The notes under the pieces are model-generated. The model was given only the letters and a program-made list of their open reading frames with translations. It searched no databases and was not told where the DNA came from. Position numbers and translations under genes: made by a program. Positions 1-6,430 of a stretch of DNA of 8,436 nucleotides are shown one piece after another (the stretch's first letter is position 1; each line of letters begins with the position of its first letter). The DNA comes from Chloroflexota bacterium (GTDB lineage Bacteria > Chloroflexota > Dormibacteria > Dormibacterales > Dormibacteraceae): NCBI GenBank assembly GCA_005880175.1, contig VBJR01000389.1, forward strand, positions 1,962 to 10,397, given 5' to 3'.

Positions 1-613
1 GCTTGGAGCGGAGCCGGCCCACGTAGACGTCCACGCTGCGCTCCAGCACGCCGTCGGAGTGGGGTCCGCCCAGCACGTCGAGCAGGCGGTCGCGCGACAG
101 CACCCTGCCCTCGGCCTCGATCAGCGCGGCCAGGAGGCGGAACTCCAGCGGCGACAGCTCCAGCACCTCGCCCGCCCGGAGGGCCTCGCGGCGGTCCAGG
201 TCGATCTCCAGGTCGGCGTGGCGGAGGACGCGCTGGTCCGGCCGCACGCGGCGGAGGATCGCCTGGACGCGAGCCACCACCTCGGACGGGGCGAACGGCT
301 TGAGCAGGTAGTCGTCGGCGCCCTGGCCGAGCCCGCGGATCCGGTCGGCCAGGGCGCCGCGCGCGGTGAGCATGAGGATCGGGACGTCGGACTCGCGGCG
401 GACCTCGCGGGTGACGTCCATGCCGTCCAGCTCGGGCAGCATCAGGTCGAGGACGACCAGGCGCGGCCGCAGGTCGCGGACCAGGCGCACCGCCTCGCGG
501 CCGTCGCCGGCGGTGGCGACGTCGTAGCCGGCTCGGAGGAGGTACGCCTTGAGCAGGGCGACGATCTTCGGATCGTCGTCGACGACGAGGATCAGGTCAC
601 GCTTGCCGGCCAT
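1..613 (-). CDS. OmpR/PhoB-family response regulator, C-terminus cut by window edge
   Basis: This is a DNA-binding transcriptional regulator of a two-component system, presumably cytoplasmic. Translating the minus strand from the ATG at 613-611 gives 204 residues with no stop before the window edge. A receiver domain fills residues about 6-122. It has the acidic pair D12/D13, phospho-acceptor D56 in VVLDLMLP, switch residue T83 in LMLTAR, and K105 in LLKPF. A winged-helix output domain follows at about 130-204, with SPLEFRLLAAL, GRVLSRDRLL and the recognition-helix region ERSVDVYVGRLRSK. Family members usually have about 225-235 residues, so some 20-30 are missing. The start fits the family (MAGKRDLILVVDDD), but there is no clear Shine-Dalgarno sequence. 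The ATG instead abuts an inverted repeat. The gene lies 63 bp downstream of the single-domain regulator on the same strand, so the two may be co-transcribed. Its targets are unknown. Confidence 0.93.
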   Translation of the reverse strand, partial: MAGKRDLILVVDDDPKIVALLKAYLLRAGYDVATAGDGREAVRLVRDLRPRLVVLDLMLPELDGMDVTREVRRESDVPILMLTARGALADRIRGLGQGADDYLLKPFAPSEVVARVQAILRRVRPDQRVLRHADLEIDLDRREALRAGEVLELSPLEFRLLAALIEAEGRVLSRDRLLDVLGGPHSDGVLERSVDVYVGRLRSK

Positions 614-639
614 GGCTGCTGCCGCCGAGCGTAGCAGCC
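614..639 (-). promoter_or_regulatory. Inverted repeat abutting the OmpR-type regulator start codon
   Basis: GGCTGCT (614-620) and AGCAGCC (633-639) are perfect 7-bp arms around a 12-nt loop. On the minus strand the hairpin ends at the base before the ATG and covers the place where a Shine-Dalgarno sequence should be; none is recognisable there. It could limit translation initiation or bind a regulator. A 7-bp stem can arise by chance in DNA this GC-rich, so a functional reading is inference. Confidence 0.35.
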
Positions 640-647
640 GTCCATGA

Positions 648-673
648 CGGCCGGGCGACCCGGCGCCCGGCCG
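648..673 (-). terminator. GC-only hairpin just after the single-domain regulator gene, possible terminator or attenuator
   Basis: CGGCCGGGCG (648-657) and CGCCCGGCCG (664-673) form a perfect 10-bp stem with a 6-nt loop. The hairpin begins 3 nt after the stop codon of the upstream minus-strand regulator. No T-run follows on the minus strand, so it is not a canonical intrinsic terminator. It may be a U-less terminator, an mRNA 3' stabiliser, or a partial terminator that lowers expression of the downstream OmpR-type gene. Confidence 0.45.
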
Positions 674-676
674 GAC

Positions 677-1075
677 CTAGTTCCCGATCCAGGTCGGGAC
701 GCCGCCGGCCACGTGCGCCGGCGTCGTCTGGGACTTCACCAGGTATTCCAGGGCGCCCAGCCGCAGGCCGCGGTCCACCAGCTCGCCCTCCGAGTAGTTG
801 GACAGGATCACGACCGGGACCTGCGCCGTCCGCTCGTCCTTGCGCAGCGCCTCCAGGACGCCCAGGCCGTCCATCTTGGGGAGCCTGATGTCCAGGAAGA
901 TGATGTCGGGCGGGTTGCCCATCGCCATCTCCACCGCCTGGAGGCCATCGACGGCCACGTCCACCGCGTACCCGTCCAGCTCCAGCTTCAGCCGGTACAT
1001 GTGCGCCACGGCGGGGTCGTCCTCCACGAAGAGGACGCGCACGTCGTCGTCGGTCGTCGATCCGGTCGAGCTCAT
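677..1075 (-). CDS. Single-domain (REC-only) response regulator
   Basis: A 132-residue CheY-like receiver protein with no output domain, so it probably acts by protein contact or as a phosphorelay intermediate. It shows the acidic residues E18, D19 and D20 (VLFVEDDP), phospho-acceptor D62 (IIFLDIRLPKMDG), S92 at the Thr/Ser switch (VVILSNYSE) and K114 (YLVKSQTTP). The tail after residue 118 (PAHVAGGVPTWIGN) is short and is not a DNA-binding fold. I chose the ATG at 1075-1073 because AGAGGAA sits 5 nt upstream on the minus strand and because family similarity starts just after it. An in-frame start at 1183 would add 36 residues unlike any receiver N-terminus. The gene is divergent from radA and lies upstream of the OmpR-type regulator. 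Its cognate kinase is not identified; the kinase at the right end of the window is a candidate only by proximity. Confidence 0.92.
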   Translation of the reverse strand: MSSTGSTTDDDVRVLFVEDDPAVAHMYRLKLELDGYAVDVAVDGLQAVEMAMGNPPDIIFLDIRLPKMDGLGVLEALRKDERTAQVPVVILSNYSEGELVDRGLRLGALEYLVKSQTTPAHVAGGVPTWIGN

Positions 1076-1080
1076 GTCGG

Positions 1081-1087
1081 TTCCTCT
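1081..1087 (-). promoter_or_regulatory. Ribosome binding site fixing the single-domain regulator start
   Basis: The minus strand reads AGAGGAA, 5 nt before the ATG at 1075. This supports the shorter 132-residue protein over the longer in-frame ORF that begins at 1183. Confidence 0.7.
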
Positions 1088-1242
1088 GCGCTGCCCACGG
1101 CGAAGCATCCGCCGTTCACCGCATTGTCGGACTGGCCGCCGGTCAAAGGTCAGGCGTTTTTCGATGGGCTTGTAAAGCCTCACCGGCGACGCTCCGGCGA
1201 TCCGGTACCCTGGGCGAGCTGGCCACCCGGGGGGAGAAAAGG

Positions 1243-1274
1243 TGCGCCGCCCCGGGGGTAGTCAGGGCGGCGCA
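1243..1274. promoter_or_regulatory. Perfect 10-bp inverted repeat in the divergent intergenic region
   Basis: TGCGCCGCCC (1243-1252) and GGGCGGCGCA (1265-1274) are exact reverse complements around a 12-nt loop. No T-run follows on either strand, so a standard terminator is unlikely. An operator for a dimeric regulator or a structured 5' leader are possibilities. One such repeat somewhere in 8 kb of GC-rich DNA is not surprising by chance, although this one lies in the only sizeable divergent spacer. Confidence 0.4.
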
Positions 1275-1291
1275 GCCAAGGAAGGGGGTAG

Positions 1292-1314
1292 AGAGGACCG
1301 GTTTCCCGGCCTCT
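1292..1314. promoter_or_regulatory. Second hairpin in the divergent intergenic region
   Basis: AGAGG (1292-1296), a bulged A (1297) and CCGG (1298-1301) pair with CCGGCCTCT (1306-1314) around a TTTC loop, giving 9 bp with one bulge. It lies about 90 bp upstream of radA and could belong to a radA leader RNA. Its function is unknown. Confidence 0.3.
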
Positions 1315-1355
1315 TCCGTCCACATAACGTTCCGACGTCGGGAAAAGTCACGCTG

Positions 1356-1384
1356 TTGACTTGTAAATCCGCCACGACCATCGC
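1356..1384 (+). promoter_or_regulatory. Possible radA promoter (TTGACT box)
   Basis: TTGACT at 1356-1361 matches the housekeeping -35 consensus TTGACA in five of six positions, and it sits in a locally AT-richer stretch. With a 17-nt spacer the -10 position would be 1379-1384 (CATCGC), a poor match. Initiation there would leave a very short leader before the ATG at 1400. This is a weak prediction. Confidence 0.25.
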
Positions 1385-1399
1385 CAGAGTAGGTACCCC

Positions 1400-2770
1400 A
1401 TGTCGAAGTCGAGCGTCGCGTTCGTCTGCCGGGAGTGCGGAGGGGAGTCGATCCGCTGGTCCGGGCAGTGTCCCCACTGCCGCGCCTGGAACACCATGGA
1501 GGAGTTCCGGGCCCCGCGCGGCACGAGTCGGGAGGCGCGTGGGGGCGCCCGGCCGGTGCCGATCACCGAGGTGGACGTGGACGCCGCGCCCCGGCTGGCG
1601 CTGGCCTGGGAGGAGCTGAACCGGGCGCTCGGCGGCGGCATCGTCCCCGGCAGCCTGGTGCTGCTGGGCGGGGAGCCGGGCGTGGGCAAGTCCACGCTGG
1701 TGATGCACCTGGCGGCCCAGGCGGCGGCGTCCGGGGGCCGCGTGCTCTACACCTCGGGCGAGGAGTCGGCCCAGCAGGTCGGCCTGCGGGCCCGCCGCCT
1801 GGGCGTCGCCTCGCCCGGCGTGCTGCTGCTGGCCGAGACCGACCTGGAGGCGGTGGTGGCCGCGATCGAGCGCGAGCAGCCGGCGGTCGCCATCGTCGAC
1901 TCCATCCAGACGATGCACGACCCCTCTGTGGACGCGGCGCCGGGCAGCGTCAGCCAGGTCCGGGAGGCGGCCGCCCGGCTCCTGCGCGTCGCCAAGGCGT
2001 CCGGCGTGCCCACGCTCCTGGTCGGCCACGTGACCAAGGAGGGCGCGATCGCCGGCCCCCGCGTCCTGGAGCACATGGTGGACACCGTGCTCTACCTGGA
2101 GGGCGAGCGGGGGCAGGAGTTCCGCATCCTGCGGGCCGCCAAGAACCGATTCGGCTCCACCGAGGAGATCGGCATCTTCGCGATGGGCGAGGAGGGCATG
2201 TCCGAGGTCCGCGACCCGAGCGCCGTCCTGCTCGGCGACCACCGCGCCGTGCCGGGCACCGCGGTGCTGCCGGCGATGGAGGGGAGCCGGCCGCTGCTGG
2301 TCGAGCTGCAGGCGCTGGCCGGCACCACCCAGTACGGCCTGCCCCGGCGGTCCGCCAACGGGCTCGACCTGAACCGGCTGCACATGATCGTCGCGGTGCT
2401 GGAGAAGCGGGCGAAGGTCGAGCTGAAGGACAAGGACGTGTACGTCAACGTGGCCGGCGGCCTGCGCATCCAGGAGCCGGCGGCCGACCTGCCGGTGGCG
2501 CTGGCGATCGCCAGCAGCCTGCGCGACCGCGCCCTGCCGGCCGAGACGGTCGTGATCGGCGAGCTGGGCCTGGCCGGCGAGGTGCGCCGGGTGGGCCGGA
2601 TGGAGCGCCGGCTGCAGGAGGCCGCGCGGCGCGGCTTCGTCCGCGTGATCATGCCCCGCGGCTCGGCGGCGGCGGCCCCGCCGGGCGTGGAGCTGGTCGA
2701 GGTGGCGGAGCTGATCGAGGCGGTGGAGGCCTTCGTCCCCGGACGGGAGGCGGCGCGAGCCGCGAGCTGA
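1400..2770 (+). CDS. radA: DNA repair protein RadA (Sms)
   Basis: RadA is a RecA-like, DnaB-type branch-migration ATPase that helps process recombination intermediates. The 456-residue length is typical. An N-terminal four-cysteine zinc finger is present (C10-X2-C13, C24-X2-C27). Next comes a RecA-type ATPase core with Walker A GEPGVGKS (residues 91-98, K97), Walker B AIVDS (D167), and the family-specific KNRFG motif (K248-G252). The C-terminal part, from about residue 275, is the Lon-protease-like ring domain, with VYVNVAGGLRIQEPAADLPV. The ATG at 1400 is preceded by AGTAGGT (1388-1394), one mismatch from the ideal Shine-Dalgarno sequence, at 5-nt spacing. The gene begins the plus-strand cluster. 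In many actinobacteria and firmicutes radA is followed by disA; here no disA is present and the next clear gene is ispD, 213 bp away. Confidence 0.97.
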   Translation: MSKSSVAFVCRECGGESIRWSGQCPHCRAWNTMEEFRAPRGTSREARGGARPVPITEVDVDAAPRLALAWEELNRALGGGIVPGSLVLLGGEPGVGKSTLVMHLAAQAAASGGRVLYTSGEESAQQVGLRARRLGVASPGVLLLAETDLEAVVAAIEREQPAVAIVDSIQTMHDPSVDAAPGSVSQVREAAARLLRVAKASGVPTLLVGHVTKEGAIAGPRVLEHMVDTVLYLEGERGQEFRILRAAKNRFGSTEEIGIFAMGEEGMSEVRDPSAVLLGDHRAVPGTAVLPAMEGSRPLLVELQALAGTTQYGLPRRSANGLDLNRLHMIVAVLEKRAKVELKDKDVYVNVAGGLRIQEPAADLPVALAIASSLRDRALPAETVVIGELGLAGEVRRVGRMERRLQEAARRGFVRVIMPRGSAAAAPPGVELVEVAELIEAVEAFVPGREAARAAS

Positions 2771-2783
2771 GCAGGACTGGGCA

Positions 2784-2791
2784 AGAGGAGG
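2784..2791 (+). promoter_or_regulatory. Strong Shine-Dalgarno sequence in the radA-ispD spacer
   Basis: AGAGGAGG lies 14 nt after the radA stop and exactly 7 nt before a GTG codon (2799-2801). It is one of the best Shine-Dalgarno matches in the window, yet no conserved protein starts there. It is the main evidence that the 62-codon ORF could be translated. Confidence 0.55.
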
Positions 2792-2798
2792 AACGGCT

Positions 2799-2987
2799 GT
2801 GGAGATTGGTGCCAGGAGCAAGGGGGGGCAGGCCCGCCCTTCCAGAACCCCCCCGTCTTTCCGGGACGTTGGGGGCGCCTGCGGCGCATCCCTCCGGGTC
2901 TGGAGATCGCGTCGGGCGATCCCGGGAAGACGGACTCACACACAGGGCGGAGCCCGTGCTCACGCCGACCTGGGGAATGCTTCGTGA
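2799..2987 (+). CDS. Possible 62-residue leader ORF overlapping the ispD start (uncertain)
   Basis: I do not recognise this product. Two features favour translation. A perfect AGAGGAGG lies 7 nt before the GTG start. Its TGA stop overlaps the ispD GTG as GTGA, the same junction type as the later genes in this operon. Against it, the sequence is Arg/Gly/Ser-rich with no domain, signal peptide or membrane segment. By hand count 18 of 62 codons end in A or T, against 2 of the first 62 codons of ispD, and the rare-looking AGA is used three times. The DNA also carries several hairpins. It may be a leader peptide whose translation carries ribosomes to ispD, a decayed remnant of a former gene, or plain noncoding leader that happens to be open. 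No CarD-like or DisA-like sequence is visible in any frame. Confidence 0.3.
   Translation: MEIGARSKGGQARPSRTPPSFRDVGGACGASLRVWRSRRAIPGRRTHTQGGARAHADLGNAS
2822..2875 (+). terminator. Two mutually exclusive G-run/C-run helices, attenuator- or terminator-like
   Basis: Seven G (2822-2828) can pair with seven C (2848-2854). The same C-run can instead pair with GGGGG (2871-2875), extended by CGTC (2854-2857) with GACG (2865-2868) around a TTTCCGG loop and a 2-nt TT bulge. The two structures cannot coexist. A short pyrimidine stretch, GTCTTTCC (2855-2862), follows the C-run, so the first helix could act as a weak terminator of radA transcription. The placement inside the leader before ispD suggests attenuation, but this is inferred from pairing alone. 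Confidence 0.35.
2905..2921. promoter_or_regulatory. Small perfect hairpin upstream of ispD
   Basis: GATCGC (2905-2910) and GCGATC (2916-2921) pair around a GTCGG loop; flanking CCGG segments could lengthen the stem across an internal loop. A second mini-hairpin, GGGC-GGA-GCCC, sits at 2945-2955. Both lie in the spacer between radA and ispD and add to the impression of a structured leader. Confidence 0.25.
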
Positions 2988-3691
2988 GTCTCCAGATCGG
3001 AGCCATCGTGGCCGCCGCCGGCCTGGGCACGCGCCTGGGCCGCGGCGCCAAGGCGCTGGTGGAGCTGAACGGGCGCACGGCCCTGGCGCGGGCCGTCGAG
3101 CTGTTCCTCGGGATGGACGAGGTCGCGCGGATCGTGGTCGTCGGCCCGCCCGCCCGCCTGGAGCTGGCCGAGCGCGAGGTCGCGGCACTGGAGCCGGCCA
3201 AGCCGGTGATCGTCCGGCCGGGCGGCGACACGCGCCAGCAGTCGGTGCGGATCGGGCTGAAGGCGCTGGAGGGCTGCGACTACGTGCTGGTGCACGACGC
3301 GGCGCGGCCGATGGCGTCGCCCGCGCTCGTGCGCCGCGTGATCGCGGCCGCGGCCCAGACGGGCGCGGCCATCCCCGGCCTGCCGCCCCGGGACGCGGTG
3401 AAGCGCGTCGAGGGCGCCCGGCTGGTCGAGAGCCTGGACCGCTCGCGGCTGGTCCTGGCCCAGACCCCGCAGGGCTTCCGCTACGCGCTGCTGGAGCGCG
3501 CCCACTTCCAGGCCGCGGACGCGGGCCTCGTGGGCGACGACGACGGCCAGCTCGTCGCCGCCGCCGGGTACGACGTGGCGGTGGTGCCCGGCGAGCCGAC
3601 CAACGTGAAGCTGACCACGGCGGAGGACCTGGCGGTCCTCGAGGCGCTGCTCCGCGAGCAGGAGGCGACGAGGGCGTCGGCTCAGGCGTGA
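2984..3691 (+). CDS. ispD: 2-C-methyl-D-erythritol 4-phosphate cytidylyltransferase
   Basis: IspD transfers CMP from CTP to MEP, giving CDP-methylerythritol in the MEP isoprenoid pathway. The 235 residues match the family length. The N-terminal nucleotide-binding loop AAAGLGTRLG, with R17 and K23, is the CTP site. VHDAARP holds metal-binding D105. TPQGF and GEPTNVKLTTAEDL (K209) match the conserved C-terminal motifs. The GTG start at 2984 is chosen because MSLQIGAIVAAAG aligns with the family N-terminus; GGGGA lies about 7 nt upstream. The start overlaps the stop of the small upstream ORF as GTGA. The 3' end overlaps ispF in the same way, so the two consecutive-pathway enzymes are translationally coupled. 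Confidence 0.96.
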   Translation: MSLQIGAIVAAAGLGTRLGRGAKALVELNGRTALARAVELFLGMDEVARIVVVGPPARLELAEREVAALEPAKPVIVRPGGDTRQQSVRIGLKALEGCDYVLVHDAARPMASPALVRRVIAAAAQTGAAIPGLPPRDAVKRVEGARLVESLDRSRLVLAQTPQGFRYALLERAHFQAADAGLVGDDDGQLVAAAGYDVAVVPGEPTNVKLTTAEDLAVLEALLREQEATRASAQA

Positions 3692-4160
3692 GAGTGGGCA
3701 TCGGGTACGACCTGCACGGGTTCGTGGAGGGCCGCCCGCTCGTCCTCGGGGGCGTGGAGGTCCCGTATCCGCGCGGCCTGCGCGGCCACTCCGACGCCGA
3801 CGTGCTCACGCACGCGGTGATCGACGCGCTGCTCGGGGCCGCCGCGCTGGGCACGATCGGCGAGCACTTCCCGGACACCGATCCGCGCTACGCGGGCGTC
3901 TCCTCGCTGGTGCTGCTCGACGAGACCGTGCGCCTCGTGGCGGAGGCCGGCTACCTCGTGGTGAACGTGGACAGCGTGATCACCGCCCAGGAACCGCGAC
4001 TCCAGCGCCATCTCGGTACCATGGCGCAGACTCTGGCCGGCCGGCTGGGGGTGGAGGCGTCCAGCGTGGGCGTCAAGGCCACGTCGCCGGAAGGCCTCGG
4101 AGCGATGGGCCGGCGAGAGGGCATCGCCGCGCAGGCGGTGGCCCTGCTGGAGACGAGGGA

Positions 4161-4164
<4 letters not shown>
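3688..4164 (+). CDS. ispF: 2-C-methyl-D-erythritol 2,4-cyclodiphosphate synthase
   Basis: IspF cyclises CDP-ME 2-phosphate to MEcPP with release of CMP, two steps after IspD (IspE acts in between and is not in this window). The protein is 158 residues, the usual size, and the family is a homotrimer. The zinc ligands D8 and H10 (GIGYDLH) and H42 ([10 protein letters not shown]) are present. HFPDTDP (residues 60-66) and [19 protein letters not shown] near the C-terminus are the other family signatures. One oddity is that the usual LGDIG motif reads LGTIG, so T56 replaces a commonly conserved Asp near the cytidine ribose. The GTG start at 3688 lies inside the ispD stop (GTGA). The end overlaps cysS as ATGA. 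Confidence 0.96.
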
Positions 4165-5398
<1,234 letters not shown>

Positions 5399-5402
<4 letters not shown>

Positions 5403-6430
5403 AGCGGCGGCAGCGGCCGGATCCTCCCCCGGTGCGGGGGAGGAGGCCTGGCAGCGGACCGGAGGAGCGTTCGGTCAAGCGGCCCGAGCGCGCCCCGCGA
5501 CCGGAGCGCGCCGAGCGGCCCGAGCGCCCGGAGCGCAGCCCACGTGTCGAGCGTGCCGCGCGTCCGGAGCGCAGCCCACGCGTCGAGCGTGCCCCGCGTC
5601 CGGAGCGGCCCGAGCGGAAGGGGCGGTCGGGGCCATCCTCCGCAACCCCCCCTGCGGGTCGTGGCCGAGCCTCCTCCCCCGCGAGAGGGGAGGGGCAGTC
5701 GCCGGCGCCGGCCCGCGAGACGCGCAAGCGCGACGACCTCATCTACGGCCGCAACGCCGTGCTGGAGGCCGCGCGGGCCGGCCGGGTCAAGCGCGTCCTG
5801 CTCGCGGAGGGCCTGGACCCCGACCCGCGGCTGGACGAGCTCAGGACCGCCGCCCCCGTCCAGGAGGTGCCGCAGGCGCGCATCGCCGCCCTGGCCCAGG
5901 GCGCCCACCAGGGCGTCGTCGCCGAGCTGAGGCCGCGCGAGTTCCTGACCCTCCGGCAGCTGCTCGACGCCGAGCCGCGCCTGCTGGTCGCCCTCGACGG
6001 CATCGAGGACCCGCAGAACCTGGGCGCGATCCTGCGCAGCGCCGAGGCGGCCGGGGCCGACGGCGTCGTGCTGCCCGAGCGCCGGTCCGCGCCGCTGTCC
6101 GCCGCGGCGGTCAAGGCCAGCTCCGGCGCCAGCGAGCACCTGCGCCTGGCCCGCGTGGCCGGGCTGCCCTCGGCGGTGGCGGAGATCCGGCGGTCCGGGA
6201 TCTGGTGCGTGGCCCTCGACCCGCGCGGCGACCTGCTGCCCTGGGAGTTCGACCTGACCCAGCCCGTCTGCCTGATCGTGGGCGGGGAGGGCCAGGGCGT
6301 CCATCGCCTGGTCCGCGAGCGCAGCGACGCCCGCGTCCGGCTGCCGATGGCCGGCCGGGTCGCCAGCCTGAACGCCTCCGCCGCCGCGGCCGCCCTGCTC
6401 TACGAAGTGGCCCGCCAGCGCGCTCGATGA
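5399..6430 (+). CDS. rlmB: SpoU-family 23S rRNA 2'-O-ribose methyltransferase, RlmB/TrmH-like, with long disordered N-terminus
   Basis: A SAM-dependent 2'-O-methyltransferase with a trefoil-knot (SPOUT) fold. The E. coli homologue methylates G2251 of 23S rRNA. Residues 1-111 are low-complexity, rich in Arg, Pro and Glu, with PER-x-x-R repeats, and are probably disordered and RNA-binding. The substrate-binding domain starts at DLIYGRNAV (about 112) and runs to about 180. The catalytic domain has motif 1 [20 protein letters not shown] (N207, R213), motif 2 [10 protein letters not shown] (E297) and motif 3 [15 protein letters not shown] (S323, N325). The 343 residues exceed the roughly 245 of E. 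coli RlmB only because of the tail. The GTG start at 5399 overlaps the cysS stop (GTGA); a shorter start after the tail has no good candidate. Which nucleotide is modified cannot be read from sequence. Two palindromes and a tandem repeat lie within the tail-coding DNA. Confidence 0.92.
5422..5444. repeat. REP-like palindrome in the RlmB tail-coding region
   Basis: TCCTCCCCC (5422-5430) and GGGGGAGGA (5436-5444) form a perfect 9-bp stem with a GGTGC loop, 20 nt into rlmB. It encodes part of the disordered tail (around PPPVRGRR). Its C-rich/G-rich palindrome form resembles the short interspersed REP-type repeats common in GC-rich bacterial genomes, but copy number elsewhere cannot be seen here. 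Confidence 0.5.
5529..5600 (+). repeat. Two-copy 36-bp tandem duplication encoding [10 protein letters not shown](A/P)R
   Basis: The unit at 5529-5564 is repeated at 5565-5600 with only two differences, giving two consecutive 12-residue repeats, [12 protein letters not shown] and [12 protein letters not shown], in the RlmB tail. A partial, diverged third copy begins at 5601. The repeat is in frame (36 nt), so changes in copy number would lengthen or shorten the linker without breaking the enzyme. Confidence 0.85.
5671..5695. repeat. Second REP-like palindrome at the end of the RlmB tail-coding region
   Basis: CTCCTCCCC (5671-5679) and GGGGAGGGG (5687-5695) pair over 9 positions with one G-T wobble around a CGCGAGA loop. 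The C-rich arm resembles that of the palindrome at 5422-5444. The two bracket the low-complexity coding region. It encodes the SSPARGEGQ stretch just before the conserved RNA-binding domain. Confidence 0.45.

Larger units (their letters stand above)
1076..1399. other. Divergent intergenic region between the regulator genes and radA
   Basis: 324 bp with no convincing gene. It should hold the promoters of both transcription units. It is locally less GC-rich than the genes, notably at 1142-1180 and 1343-1370. Visible elements are: a small hairpin GGCTT-GTA-AAGCC (1167-1179); direct TGACC/TTTGACC motifs on the minus strand around 1141-1152; two larger hairpins (1243-1274 and 1292-1314, listed separately); a palindrome CCGACGTCGG (1332-1341), which could be an operator; and a TTGACT box (1356-1361) ahead of radA. 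The heptamer GGTACCC occurs twice (1204-1210 and 1393-1399). No matching -10 box is clear for either direction. Confidence 0.6.

Noticed and set aside
59..634. Plus-strand 191-codon frame at the left end
   Set aside because: The opposite strand encodes an unmistakable OmpR-type regulator; this frame reads as His/Gln/Val/Asp-rich shadow.
1076..1183. N-terminal extension of the single-domain regulator from the start at 1183
   Set aside because: The added 36 residues do not look like a receiver N-terminus, while the ATG at 1075 has AGAGGAA 5 nt upstream.
1142..1210. Resemblance to part of a c-di-GMP (GEMM) riboswitch on the plus strand (AAAGCC followed by CCGG blocks)
   Set aside because: The characteristic GGACGCAAAGCC block and the GAAA-capped stem are missing, and the similarity is limited to short GC-rich words. 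A covariance-model search would settle it.
1262..2821. 519-codon open frame on the minus strand opposite radA
   Set aside because: It lies entirely antisense to the well-supported radA, is His/Arg/Gln/Gly-rich low-complexity sequence, and shows no domain. Such shadow frames are expected at this GC content.
5529..5600. CRISPR-like array
   Set aside because: The two 36-bp copies are directly adjacent with no spacer and encode an in-frame 12-residue protein repeat.
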